A stretch of 64,000 nt of DNA. Origin: Eremophila alpestris peregrina (Eukaryota > Chordata > Aves > Passeriformes > Alaudidae). A model generated the notes under the pieces. The model made no database searches. It was not told the DNA's origin and saw nothing but the letters and a program-made list of their open reading frames with translations. Made by a program: the position numbers and the translations under genes. Each line of letters starts with the position of its first letter. The stretch's first letter is position 1. Where the stretch lies: positions 9,698,123 through 9,762,122 of the forward strand of contig WMCF01000025.1 in assembly GCA_009792885.1 (NCBI GenBank), given 5' to 3'. This document shows positions 42,761 to 54,765 of this stretch, piece after piece.

Positions 42761-43870
42761 CAGAAATAATGAAGGAGAAATTAAAGGCACTATATGAAGC
42801 AAACTTGAGTTCAACTTAAAGATCATAATAAACCTAAGGTTAGGAAAAAAATTCTGTGTTCTTTTAAAGAATGGTGTAGGCTTTTCCTCAGTGACATAAG
42901 GTATCACATGTAGAAACTTTTATTCAGTAGTAATGCAGGTGAAAAATTTCTTGGAAGTCTCAGGGAATATTGCAGAAAAAGAAATGAAAAAAGATTATTT
43001 TTTTCCTGCTATAAAGTAACTAGTCTGACACTGGCAGGGGGAGGAAAGCATACAGCTGATGATAAACTTGAATTTACCTATTAAAGTGAATGGAATTGAA
43101 GTAATCTTTTCCATACTATGCTTTTTAGTAATGAATAGAGACATTTTTAAATTTGCAATTTTTCTCAAAAAATTTGCAGTTTTTTCTCTAAACCTACTAA
43201 TCTTGAACTCCAGGGAAAAAAGGCAATATTAGCCCAGAACTGCAAGGACACACTTTGATGCCACCATTTGATGACTCTTTCAAGTACATACATAGAAAAC
43301 AAATCCTAAAAATGAACACACCCAACTGGGAAGGTCTATGTCAAGAATATTCAAGTGAAAATCAGAATGGTTTTATTTTGAGTAGCTTGCCCATCTCTGT
43401 CCATGTTAATACAATCATTTTCAATGTTAATCTGAGGATTTTCACTCTTCTTTAGTCAATCCATTCATACCTCAACATGATCACTGAGAATTTAAACAAC
43501 CTCTCTGCCTATTTCTCCATTTTCAAGTAATGAAGATTAATGCAGATTAGGGATAAAATAAGTCAACTAAAAAGAAAAATCAAACTTAAGTTTTACAACA
43601 TGGAAATCTTCACAAACATCTGAAATACTGAACTAAAACTAGTGACAATGTGAAGATCCTCTCTCACACACAATCTAGTGAAGACTGTAAGTATTAGACA
43701 ATTTCTCATGCTCAATGTGGAAATACAGCTGTATATCACACACCACTTGTGAAAGGACTTTTTTACTTTTTCCTTTTTTTTTAATTCAGGAATAAACTGC
43801 AGTTCATTTTCTGAATTAAGTGGAAAGCACTTACTGAACTTCTCATCAGCCTTTCAATATTCACGTATTA

Positions 43871-43895
43871 CTAAATAAATAAATTATTTATTTAG
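43871..43895. repeat. AT-rich palindrome, 12-bp arms
   Basis: CTAAATAAATAA and TTATTTATTTAG are exact reverse complements around a single A. It is likely a low-complexity AAAT-type sequence rather than a functional site. Confidence 0.7.
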
Positions 43896-46800
43896 GTTAT
43901 TAACTTAGCTCTTCTGCATTTAGGTAGGCGTCGCTGTGGCATCTGCTATCTATTAATTTATGTTTCTGTGTCTGACAGTGAACCTGGCAGGTAAAGCACA
44001 GCACTGGCAGCAGTGCTAATTCCCAATCAGCCAACAGGCACTGCTTCAAACCCCAGTTTTGGTGGCTACCAGATTAATCGTGAACAACTATTCAGGTTCC
44101 AACTGTTCAGTCCCTCTGCAGCCCAGCATGATAAACCCCTAGGGTAGACACTGGTGCTGCCTTTTGGCTGGGGGAGGCATTTTGGCAAACCCTTACAGCC
44201 TGTGATCTGCACCCCTCCAAAAATGCTTCTCAGCCCAATGTGCACCACAGTGGGACACCCAGTCCCACTTTCAGAGACAGAGGTGCTTGCCTAGCGTTGT
44301 ACCTGGTCCCATGATACATTTGTTGGGCATGTAGGATGAAAATACATTGCTAATTTAATCTCAAGAATTTATTAATGGTTTATATAATACAGAATGTGAA
44401 AATTACATAATTTTTGAATTTTTAAAGCTCCAGCACCACACAGAGTGGTCAAAGGTTTCAGAATGGTGCCCATGCACATGTTGCAGACAGAGCTGCTCCT
44501 AACTCTACTCCTGTGCTTGTAGCCATGCAGAAAACATAACCTATCCCAGGTTTTTCCATGCCTGAAGATTTTTAGCCAGTAGAACAGCATCTTGGAGCTA
44601 TACCATGCAGCTACCTTACTTTGTGACAAGAATGAGTACTGTTTGGCTGGTCCCTGACACAATTTGTGCTAAATAAACAAAAATCTAATCCAAACAATTA
44701 CCTATTTTCACAGTGCAAGCTAATAAAAAAATACAGTAAGAGAAATAATATCCTCTATTTTCTAAGACCTGGAACAAACAGAGCAGCATAAAATGTGTTG
44801 GAACAAGTTTTCTTGTGCAAGCACTGCTTTGTGAAATAAAAACAGAAGTTTTAAAAACAAAATTTAAAAAAAGATCATTTAAGGAGTCTATTTAACCCTT
44901 CTACATAAAATTAGTGATCCTGTATTAATTCAAAATTACTAAATTCTGGAATGTCACAGTTTTGAAGATATTAATTAATTAAACATGATCATGCTACTAG
45001 GTGACAGAAGAATGCAGTAGATTTTCCATTTCATCAAACCTACTACAAAGCTGAGAATTTCCAAGTGAATCTGCTGACTTATTATGAAGAATCAGCCCTA
45101 TTTATAGCATCAGATGTACTTACCCTCAAGAGGTCTGTCAACAAAAGCTTCAAATGATGACCTACATTGACAATGAGCTGCACAAAGATGGATCTAACTA
45201 TGTACAGGAAAAATAAAAAAGGAGGGAAAAAAATCTGCTACTACTTTGAAACATGGAAACAGTATTTTCCAGGGGTACTAGCTGTAAAACCTAAAGCACA
45301 GGTTTAGCACTCCAGAAAATAACAATACATTAAAAATATAAACAGGATTTTACCAAGATGTGTTATTCTGCTGGAATCAGACGGGATGAACAAAATATTT
45401 AGCATTTTCAAGGCAATATACAGTACAATTCTTAAAATGACTTATTTACATGAAGACTCTGAAGATTATGAAATACGTAGAAATGAGCAGACAAAGTCAA
45501 AATTTTCCCATTCTGATCCTTTTTTCTTTTTAATTTTTTTTTTAATTTTTAAAAATTTTTCACTGCAAAAAATCTGTTGAAAATTGCCTAGCTATCTGAA
45601 CATGAACTACAAATTTTCCTGGATGAAGAGGCTGGTAATGATATACAAACAGCTCAATTTAAAACTTATTTACACAGTCAGGCACGTAATTGCACTGTGT
45701 TACTGTTGGGGTAGATGGATAATTGTGACCATGGGATAACACTGCACCATGAATTGCAGGTTAGAGTGATGGAATACCACACTGGGCAGCAAAATGTCAT
45801 TCCACATTACTCAGATTGTTATGTTGGAGGGCACTAGAAATGCAAGTAAGGAAAGCTCAACACAGACAGGAGCTGGTACTGCATAAGACACGGAACTGTC
45901 TGAAAAATGCAAATACTGCTTTTTGAGAAATCCAGGAAAAACAAACGTGGCAACTAAAGGGACAGAGATGAAATTTGAGAAGTATAGCTCACATTTTGAA
46001 GCAACTAAGGAAATAGACTACAAATAGCTATGTGCTGTGTTACAATCCAGACTGAAGAAACTGAGGGAGTATAAACAGAAATGGGAGTTTTACTCTCTAT
46101 GCTGTTGTGTAGATAATCAGTGGCAGGTTTTTGCTTACAGAAGTTAGTGTCACAAGGGATTATTACCCAAAAAGGTAAATTTCTGCACAGGAGAAAACAA
46201 GATTTTCCAATCAAGTGTTGTAAAATAAGGAGCCAAAGAGCTTTAACAGATCAAAGACCCTCCCTCCCCACACAGCCCACTACACACTTGCTTATACACC
46301 CACAATGAAGGAATGCTCTGAAGAGATAAATAGAGGCTACATGACCTGAAGCCTCAGGGGAGAATAATGGCATGATTGATCACAAACGTTGAAAAGGAAG
46401 CCAGACTTATCTCCCTGCCAAGGGAAACCCAAGGATGCCTTTGTTTTAGACAAACTGACTGTATCAGCAAAGTATTTCTACTGTTTGCCTAAGTGCCTGT
46501 CCCTGAATGAATGGAATGTAGACCCAGAGCAAAACAGAATGAGTTTCAGGGGTTAAGTTAGTTTTAGCTTCTGGTTAAAATAATGTAATTTCTGTATGTA
46601 CCAGATCTGCTTATAAATTATCATCCCATAGCTCTAATCAAGGGTCTATTTTACTCATACAACTGTAATAGTTGTTTAGATTATTGTTTTATGCTTTTCT
46701 GCAGAGCCCAGTAGTCATGCCCTTAGCAAGAAGTGACTTTGCCTGCTGTGATTCCGCCTACAGTAAGTGACTGATGAAGTCCCAATGCAACAGCAGGCTC

Positions 46801-49171
46801 CAGGCAAGTGGCAACCACAGGGGAGTGAGGCAGGTGTATCCCAGCTCAGCCAGTCTTGAGCTCCAGGCATGCAGGACAGCTCATGCTATTGGACTCAGGG
46901 GGTGATGGAGGAAGGAATATGGTCCCCACTGGGGAGCTTGCTGGATAGCTTTCTGTGAATTATATGGAACTCTTAATGAACCAAGTAACTCTTTTTTGAA
47001 GAGAGTTGTGGCCTTCAGGTGACTTCAAACACATTCCTTTCTGGGGACTGGGGGATGCTCAGTACCATGATGCTGAGCTTGTCTAAATAATTGAATTCCA
47101 TTTATATTGTATCAGCTGTATGGTGCAACTGCTGCACTTCACTAACTCAATTGTGATTTGAGTGAGTTGTTGTATCAAATTTTCAAATCAAAATCCCCTG
47201 TAACTGCAAGTAACATGAAATTAATTGAACATTTTACTACGTGTTCAAGAGTCCTTTACATGTATCTAAAACAACATGATAAAAAAACATTGCATTATGA
47301 CAAGGTCTCAACAAGAATCTATCAAGAAGCTATCATCTCATATCTACCCCTTTAAAAAATTACAATGAAACCTATTAGAAAATTAAAAAGGAGAAAAACC
47401 TTTTTGTGCCTCATGACTTGAATTTGCTTTTTGCATACAGAAAGAAAACTCATTCATAAAGAGTAGCAAGGAAGCCCCACAAAAATGTCCGGCTCCACTA
47501 TTAATCGTGTTATAAGTTATAAATCTAAAACCTTCCTCCAAAACACAGTGAGTGATGTTTTACCTAAAATGCAATGGTAATGCTGAAGAAAAAAATTATG
47601 AATTAAGCAACTAATTCATCTAGAACTTTACTATGACTCTTCAAAGTATTTTTTTTAAAGAATAATGTCCTTTGCTGGCCTTTTACCCCTTCACACTGGA
47701 AAGAGCTTCATCAGAAGCAACTGGAATTCACCAGAAATATCAGAGATAAACACATTTTCACCTCAGAGAAGGAAAAGAAGAGAAGTACATGCTCCACTTG
47801 CTGAAATCAACTTATGTTATTCTCAACTGGTTTATTCTTATGATAACTCTGTAACTCACAGCCTAGGTTAAGGTCATTTTGGTAGTAATGTACTTAATGC
47901 TGGTGTAGGCTTAAGTTTAAACTTCATTTAGCATTTGCTGAGTTCTAGTTTTCATGTATGGGAATAAACTAAATTGTAACTTACTTTATTGAAATATAAC
48001 ATGCATAGAATCCAGCCTACCCCTAAAGTAGTTTTACCTAGAAATACATAAGATTTAAACTACCCACATGAAGATATAGTTTCATTTAGCATTAAATGCA
48101 TCATGAGTAGAAAATAATATCATGTGAGAAAACACACAGAAATAGATGGGGAAACACATTAGAAGTAGTAAAGTTTTCAAAATTACATAAAAGGAACAAA
48201 AATTGCTAAGTTAATTACAAACATCAAACCTCCTTCAAAAGTCTCATTTAAAATTTAAGTTGTAAGAGCGAGCTGCATGAAAAATACTGGCAACACAGGT
48301 TAAAGGAAATGGGTCACTGTGGAATCTGGAAATCTGTTCTCTTGAGTGGTTTTTTAATTTCCTAAGAAGACAGAAGAAATAAAAGCAATCACTAACTGAA
48401 GCCCTCAGAGTTTTGCCTTTTAAAAGCACCTAATTTTCTCTGTAGAAGAGGTGTGGTGGTTTTGAAAGCCATGCAAATCAAGCCTCTAATATTCTTGATG
48501 CAAATGAAAATCAGTTGATGGATATTGCCTAATTCAAGTGCAGAAAGAGAAAAATGCTGCAAACAGGTTAGATAGCTAAGTCTCATAAAGCCTGTAACTT
48601 GCTTTCAGACAAAAAAGTGGGGCAGAGTTGTGGGAGACACACCCAAAACTTTTACCCCCTGTACAATTATACAGGCCTATTATGTTGGACTTTCTGAGTA
48701 ATTCCAAATATTACAGGAAAGTTGCTTAAACTCATGGCCTAAAGTATATGTTTACAACAGCAGTGCTAAAATGCCCAATACTCACAAACAAGTTGACACA
48801 TTGATCCAACTGCCCTTCACCAAAAGGGAAAGCAACACACTTGACCTCCAATAACCCAAAGCTGCCATCTCATCTTTTTGTATTCCCAACCCACTCAGCC
48901 CCCCATCAGCATTCCCCACATGGCTGAAAAAGCAAGCGTTTGCCAGGACAGCAGAGGCAGATGCATCAGAACAGGAAAAGGCATCAGTTGACTTGCTTCT
49001 TGTAAGTTTTTTAAGCTCAGATCTCCCTCTCAAGTGACTCAGAGGTGAAAGAAAGGCTCTCTTCCAGTACACTTGTTAAAAAAGTCAGGTTTAGGAGTGA
49101 AAATATTTTATGCTTAAAAAAGCCCTAATGAATGATACCAGAGAAAGTAATCAATGATCTTAAAAAGTTAT

Positions 49172-49214
49172 AAATGTAATATGTTAAAATGTTAGAAATG
49201 TAATATACTAAAAT
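49172..49214 (+). repeat. Imperfect tandem duplication, 24-bp period
   Basis: AAATGTAATATGTTAAAAT at 49172 is followed by AAATGTAATATACTAAAAT at 49196. The two copies differ at two adjacent positions. Confidence 0.65.
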
Positions 49215-50609
49215 TTAAATTATGTTGGCATTGAGATCAATATTACTACTTTCACAGGGTATCTTTATTCCAAGGTTGAAATTATTCCACTACTGGCAAA
49301 AAAATAAGCTAAGGCAGAAGTGCTTTTGGATTACCAAAAGTATGTTCATATACTGGCTGCCTGATAAGAAAGGATACTTTGCCTTTCATTGTGGTGGCCT
49401 TTATTAATGCTTTAAATTAGCATTAGACAGAGCTGTGGCTAAGTGGCATTCTATCCAGCTTCCCTGAAATTCCTTACTTTGAAATACTAATTTTTCAACA
49501 CTACTTCAAATCAAAATGGTATCATGTTTAACTCTAATTTTATTCTGATAATTAGCATTTTCTTCCCTCTCTTCAAAGATGGTTTTGCTGGGAGGATATA
49601 CTGCCTCAGTACTCTTCGATCACACTAAATCTCCACAGAAACCTCTGCATTTCCAGCTCATATCAAGCTATCCCAAAAAATGTTTTGGAATATCACTGCA
49701 ACCTTTTATAAATGAAGCATTTTTTAGTTTCTTCATACTGCATATACTGTGGCTACTATGCTTTGGCACAACATAAGAGCTACAGGGTTCTGAAAAGGAA
49801 TTGTTTGTCTAGGTCTCCAGTCTTGTTAACTTCTGTTTCCTGAGGAGCACAACACAAATACACTCATAGCTGCTCCAAAGAACTGTGTGAAAGAAGTCCC
49901 AGACTAAATTAAGAATCTGAGACTCTTACAGAGCAGGGTGGATAGTAACTATATTAAATTATTTCCTTCTTCAACAGGCACTGTGATGGTGCTCTTTAAA
50001 ACTTCTCCACTCACCCTGCCTAGTGGAGTTGTTCGTCTCAAAAGCAATTCGCATCAACCTTAAGATGGATCTGGGAAGCACCAGCTGTACTCTGAGGCTT
50101 CATATTTCAATAATGTGTTGGTCCATTCAACAACTTAGAAGCATATCCACCATACAGAGCTGTGCTATTCCAGAGCATATCATACAGCCAGGTCCAGGTC
50201 TTGTCTTAAATCAATATATTAATGAAAATAGAAGAGGAACATATCTCTGGAATATTTTAAAACCCAACTGGAAACAGGGGACTTCTTTAACAAAGGAAGT
50301 GAATATACTGACATGCTACTTAAGAGACATTATGAAAGAAATATCTATTGATGGAATATCATTAGCATGGGTTTGAAATAGAGCCACTAGAACTTTTAAA
50401 GGCAGAGCTGTTTGAGGGGAAGCAAGACATGAATATATCACAATTGAACCTATTTAGAAAACCTGCTGAACACTTGATACTACTAGAGTAATTACTGGTA
50501 CCCATAAGGCAAGAATGGGGTTTTATTTTGGTGAATATTACATATTTCAATATGTCATGCATTATATTAGGGAAAACAGTGCATATGTCATCCTGTAATC
50601 ATATTTGGG

Positions 50610-50710
50610 GGCCCAAAACTTGGATGACTCTATGAAATATTATGACCTGCTGGTCAGACTAGATGAGTTCATATCTCTTCTGGACTTAAGGCCTTACAAA
50701 AAATAGTCTG
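50610..50710 (+). mobile_element. CR1-like 3' tail, ancient fragment
   Basis: CTGCTGGTCAGACTAGATGA followed by GTTCATATCTCTTCTGGACTT and AAGGCCTTA resembles the 3' end of sauropsid CR1 elements (GGTCAGACTAGATGATC, then CCCTTCTGGCCTT). The element may extend leftward: TGGAATATTTTAAAACCCAA near 50248 looks like a CR1 3' UTR motif, but the stretch between is not clearly alignable. It is too short and diverged for a subfamily. Confidence 0.45.
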
Positions 50711-53700
50711 AATTGAAACATCCATCTAGATTTCTGACTTTTGTCTAAAACTTCAAACATGATATGAAGACATAAGGAACACAACCTGGCAGAACAAAGA
50801 AAAGCATCTTCAAACTTCTACAGCCATTTCTATCTGCAGTTTTACTTACACGTACCCATATAAGATGTGCATGGCATATATAACCCTGTTTCCAAAGCAT
50901 AGTAACACTTAATGTAAAAGTTTACTTAAGTCAGCTACATTGCCCTTATTTAATACTGACATGAATAATAACACTTAGTAATTATTTCCCTGTATGTGAT
51001 TTTTAATATAGTTTCAAATCATAATTTCTTTACAAACAAGTAGCTTTCTAGTGGAAAAGCATAGTAAGTATTAAAAGTAACATAAGGCATTTTAGAAAAA
51101 AAATTCATCTTACAAAGCCAAAACACCCCCAAACAACCCAACCCAAAAAGTCCAAACCAAAACCAAAAGCCACCAGCAACCATATAAGCCAGACTTCTGC
51201 TTTTAGATTCTCTGGAATCAGTAATATGATTTAAAGAACATATAAACCAGTATTTATTTGAACAGTGTGAGAAGTATTTCAAAAGGATTAGTCTAAATGT
51301 TTTTCTTGAAAGGGTGAAACAAAAACTGGCAACTAGAAACAAGTATCTTTATTCAAAATAGGTACGTATAAAAAAGATTCAAAAGAAATATTAAACATTG
51401 GCACAACTTGTTCTTTGCATAAGCTTTCCAAAAGTGAAAGCTGTTCTCTGAAACAGCCTACTACTAAGGTGCTAAAGGAATGTAGAGCCACAAAGAAAAT
51501 AAAAGAAATGTATCATACTATTTCTAAGTTGAAAATAGCTGTCTGCACTTTAAGATGGATTTTACTCGTAGGAAATTAATATTATCTCATCTTTTACAAG
51601 TGTTTCTATAAAAATAAAATCTGCCAAAACAAGCCTCTGCTAGGTTCACTACAACCCTCTTCAGCTTCCAAGGGAGCAGTTTTCTGCTTGCCAAGAACCA
51701 AAGTACTGTGAACCACATATGCCTGGAGACTTCCAGGAAGAGCATCAGCTTCATTACATATTTACTCAAAAGGCTCCCCAGCAGCTGTTTCCACCTTCAA
51801 AAGAGCATCATCAATAGCTCCCTTCCCAGGATGTTTTTTAACAAGTGAGCTTAGAAGCCTCTTTTGCAGGTGGAAATTCCCAATCAGAAGCACATCATAC
51901 TTGTTGCAGAAGTAGTTGCATCTATCACATATATTCTCATAAATTAAGAGTCCTGATATCTCACTTTTTTTGTTGAAGAATTTTTCCCATATTTACAGAT
52001 ACAAAAACAGATGACAAAGTGCAAAGAGAAATGGCCCTATGTTTTCTAAAACCTATGACATATTGGGCCAAAGGTGATTGCAAATATATCATAAGAAAGA
52101 AAAAAACCTCCTTCATACATTTTATATATGGAAAACTGAAATTCTCTCTCTATTGGTTGATTTCTCTTTAAAGCATTTGATACTGTCTAAAAAACCACAA
52201 GCAAACAAAAACCACACAAAACCCCCCCAAAAAACCAGCTTTCATTTTCACAGGAGTTATTTACTGTTTCTGTTCATAAGGACTGCTCAAAAACAGCTAA
52301 GCCAAAGGTCACTGTCTGGCATCTCATGGTTTCTTAGACACATGGTGAATGATTCTGACCTTGCCTGCAGCAGCACTGTCTAACCTTAAGAAAGCAAGCA
52401 GCAAGGGATAAAGAATGGATTCATGTTCCAAATCTATCAGTTCTGAAGAGCATCTCTAAAGCCTGAAACCCAAAAGTGAATCAAGCACGCTTGTCCAGAG
52501 ATAAAGCACAAATGAAATGGCCTATATTTAAAAAGCAAGGAGTTCTACATTTCTCAAAATCAACCTAACGCCTTAACAGCAAAATACAAAAGTTTCTATT
52601 TTTCTTCTGACAGATACCCTCAGCTTGAAAAGCATGTGGCTAAATCTTCTTATTGAATCATGACAATTATGTATGTATGTCACTTTGCATCTGATCTATC
52701 AAGCACAACTTTTTGCCCCAAGAAACTTTTTAGACCCAATAAATCAGTTCCTCAAAACGTGACAAAGGGATATGCACTGTTCAAACTAAGCACAGCAAAA
52801 CTTTAAATTTTCTGAATATATCATTTAAGTTTCACATAGGAGATTTTTACTGCTCCTCTGTGCCTTTCATGTGTCCTGCCCTCTTCAAAGATTGCAAACA
52901 CCTTTCACTTTTTTCAGTATCACAGGTACCACAGTTTACTCTGTTGTCATCACTCAGTGACAATGGTCTATTTATTTTATGAGAAGTAACACATGAAGCT
53001 ACCCCAAGTGTTCCAAAAGAAAAAAAAGCAAGGAAACCTTTTAAAGCTAAGCATCAGCACAGAAAAAGAAGATGTAATACACTTGATTTGTTGAAAACCA
53101 CCTTAATTATGATTGATATGTTGAAAACCACCTTGATTTCTCTATATTAGCAGTACTTTTGAATAATTGTATCTGTTTAACTCTAGTTATATTTTTGGCT
53201 ACAATCAAAGAGCACATAGAGCAAAAATCACATGCCTTAAAGTAAAGTAACTCTTTCCTTCTCCTAAAACGCAGGTGGCTACCCATTTGAACAGTCAGAT
53301 AGAAACTTAGCTTCATTTACTTCCATAATGTAGAATCAATGCAATGTACGTCATCTGTCTGAAGCACAGGATTGTGGTATTACCTAGAATTTTTCCAACA
53401 GAACATTAAATAATGGAAGTGTGTCAAAACACACAATCTTGCACAATCTTGAAACACTGGTAAATGCCCAAGAAATATTATTGACATGGAAAAGAATGTA
53501 AACATCTAAACCATGGGCAATTTTCAATTTCAATAATCTGCCATAAGTCTCAAGACAAAAACTACACATTATAGCACTTCTTTTTTGCATTCCTCTTTTC
53601 AGAACAGAAAATATGATAACCTCTAACACCCAAAAGAGAGAACTAGCATAGACCAAAATAGCCAATGAAGAGCAATTTCATAATTTTTACAAAATCTCTA

Positions 53701-54577
53701 TGACTTCAAGAGCTATTAGTCCAGTGCTGAGAGATATCATAAGCTGAATTCATGCATAAATTTAAATCAAGAAGCAGTGAATATTTTCGGCAGGAAAAGA
53801 TCAGCATAAAGGAAGAACCAATTTAGACACCATCAGCAAGGAAAAAGCTACCTAAAAGGAGCGATTTTAATGTCCCTCTTTGAAATTCCTGTTGATGCTG
53901 TTGAACCAAAGGAGGCAGTGACAGAGACCAGTTGTTTGCATTAACTGAAATGTTAATTATCTCCTAATATCAAATACCCAAAAAGGCATTAAAAGCAAAA
54001 TCTGACATTCAGCCCACAAAAATTTACATTAAAATGTCCAAACCTATCTTATTAGCATCAAGGAGACCATCACACTGAAGACCTTTTCCATGAAAATTTC
54101 TAATACTCTGCTTTTAATCATCCAAAACTGAGTGCCTCTATCTATGCCCAGTCTTGCCCTGAAAAAATCTCACATCTGGTTTTACACAAAAACCCCCAAG
54201 AACATATATATAAATTTTAAAATCCTAGGGCTCTTACTAATCCTTTAAAAATTCTACAATAATACAACTTCTCCACAATTCATTTGTCTATAGCTCCTAC
54301 ATGCCATGCCTGTATACCATAACTCCACATGCAGACTGCCAACAATAAAAAGTCATCAGAAAACCACCACCCACAGTAAAGAGTGAATGTGGAGAATAAA
54401 ATGAGCAATTCAATTAAATTATATTAAATTTACAGCAGGAAAGCTCACAGAAGTATACTAACACATGAAGAAATGTTGAACATTCTTTGCAATATGCATT
54501 TGTGAACAAAATTATTCAGACACCAGCTATGAAACGTTTGTTAAAAAAAACCCCAGTATGCATTTCCAGATGCATCA
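50711..54577. other. Intronic sequence between the CR1-like tail and the CTNND2 exon
   Basis: AT-rich intron. The only structures I can support are an A/C-rich tract near 51117-51170, another near 52190-52236, and a 30-bp period duplication at 53084-53143. Confidence 0.55.
53084..53143 (+). repeat. Two-copy tandem duplication, 30-bp period
   Basis: TGATTTGTTGAAAACCACCTT at 53084 recurs as TGATATGTTGAAAACCACC at 53114, with one mismatch over the shared core and partial agreement after it. A recent small local duplication. Confidence 0.75.
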
Positions 54578-54589
54578 CTTGCCTACCTG
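54578..54589 (-). other. CTNND2: Splice donor of the CTNND2 exon
   Basis: The minus strand reads CAG followed by GTAGGCAAG, a good match to the vertebrate donor consensus. The last exon base is 54587 and the intron GT is at 54586-54585. It leaves the reading frame at phase 0, directly after the Gln codon that ends the VKEQ motif. Confidence 0.88.
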
Positions 54590-54720
54590 TTCTTTGACTG
54601 AAGCTAGAATGGCAGAAGTTGTCTCAGTTTCAGAGCCATCACCATTGGATGTGTTCAACACAGGACTAAGGGAACTTGTCTTGTCAGAAGACGAGGGCTG
54701 GTCTGGAACAGGCATAGTTT
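54587..54720 (-). CDS. CTNND2: CTNND2 (catenin delta-2) internal coding exon, probably exon 2
   Basis: Reading the minus strand from 54720, the first two bases (AA) complete a codon begun in the preceding exon, then 44 codons run without a stop and end exactly on a codon boundary. The peptide starts TMPVPDQPSSSDKTSS, contains LNTSNGDG and ends SETETTSAILASVKEQ. This is the Ser/Thr-rich, acidic N-terminal segment of catenin delta-2 as I know it from mammals, just before the coiled coil that should begin in the next exon. Mammalian copies, from memory, read PSSASEK and SPGL where this copy reads PSSSDK and SPVL. The exon enters at phase 1 and leaves at phase 0. Known of the family: delta-catenin is a neuronal p120-catenin relative. 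Its armadillo repeats bind the cadherin juxtamembrane tail, and it acts in dendrites, spines and adherens junctions. The armadillo repeats and coiled coil lie outside this window. The family call rests on recognition of the peptide, not on a search. Confidence 0.93.
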
Positions 54721-54765
54721 CTGCAGTTCATGGAAAAATAAAAAAAATAAATAGATTTGTTATCA
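54721..54765 (-). other. CTNND2: Splice acceptor and polypyrimidine tract of the CTNND2 exon
   Basis: On the minus strand a T-rich tract (ATTTATTTTTTTTATTTTTCC) leads into ATGAACTGCAG, with the AG at 54722-54721 directly before the first exon base at 54720. No other AG lies between the tract and the exon. The ATG in the intron end is not in the exon's reading context and is ignored. The acceptor sets the exon start and gives phase 1. Confidence 0.88.

Larger units (their letters stand above)
42761..50609. other. Intronic sequence without recognisable genes
   Basis: AT-rich DNA with an AT palindrome and a 24-bp tandem duplication listed separately. GC-richer patches near 43980-44300 and 46700-47070 do not fit a family I know. 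A 117-codon frame at 50023-50376 has no recognisable homology and may be part of an old CR1 3' region. Confidence 0.5.
1..54577 (-). other. CTNND2: CTNND2 intron following the recognised exon (5' part, continues beyond the window)
   Basis: This is everything downstream of the exon in the gene's direction. No further CTNND2 exon was seen: I looked for the expected coiled-coil exon (protein ELQFERLTREL) on the minus strand and did not find it. The intron is therefore over 54.5 kb here. Long introns at the 5' end are typical of this gene in vertebrates. Its content is AT-rich unique-looking DNA, two LTR pieces of one family, a long degraded CR1, a CR1-like tail, and many short A/T or purine tracts. 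Each repeat I can support has its own entry. Confidence 0.85.

Noticed and set aside
46550..47070. Possible further LTR or unknown repeat
   Set aside because: It has a composition shift but no TG...CA ends, flanking duplication, polyadenylation signal or similarity to the other LTRs.
1..54577. Next CTNND2 exon (start of the coiled coil)
   Set aside because: Looked for on the minus strand from the expected protein sequence and not found. Presumed to lie to the left of the window.
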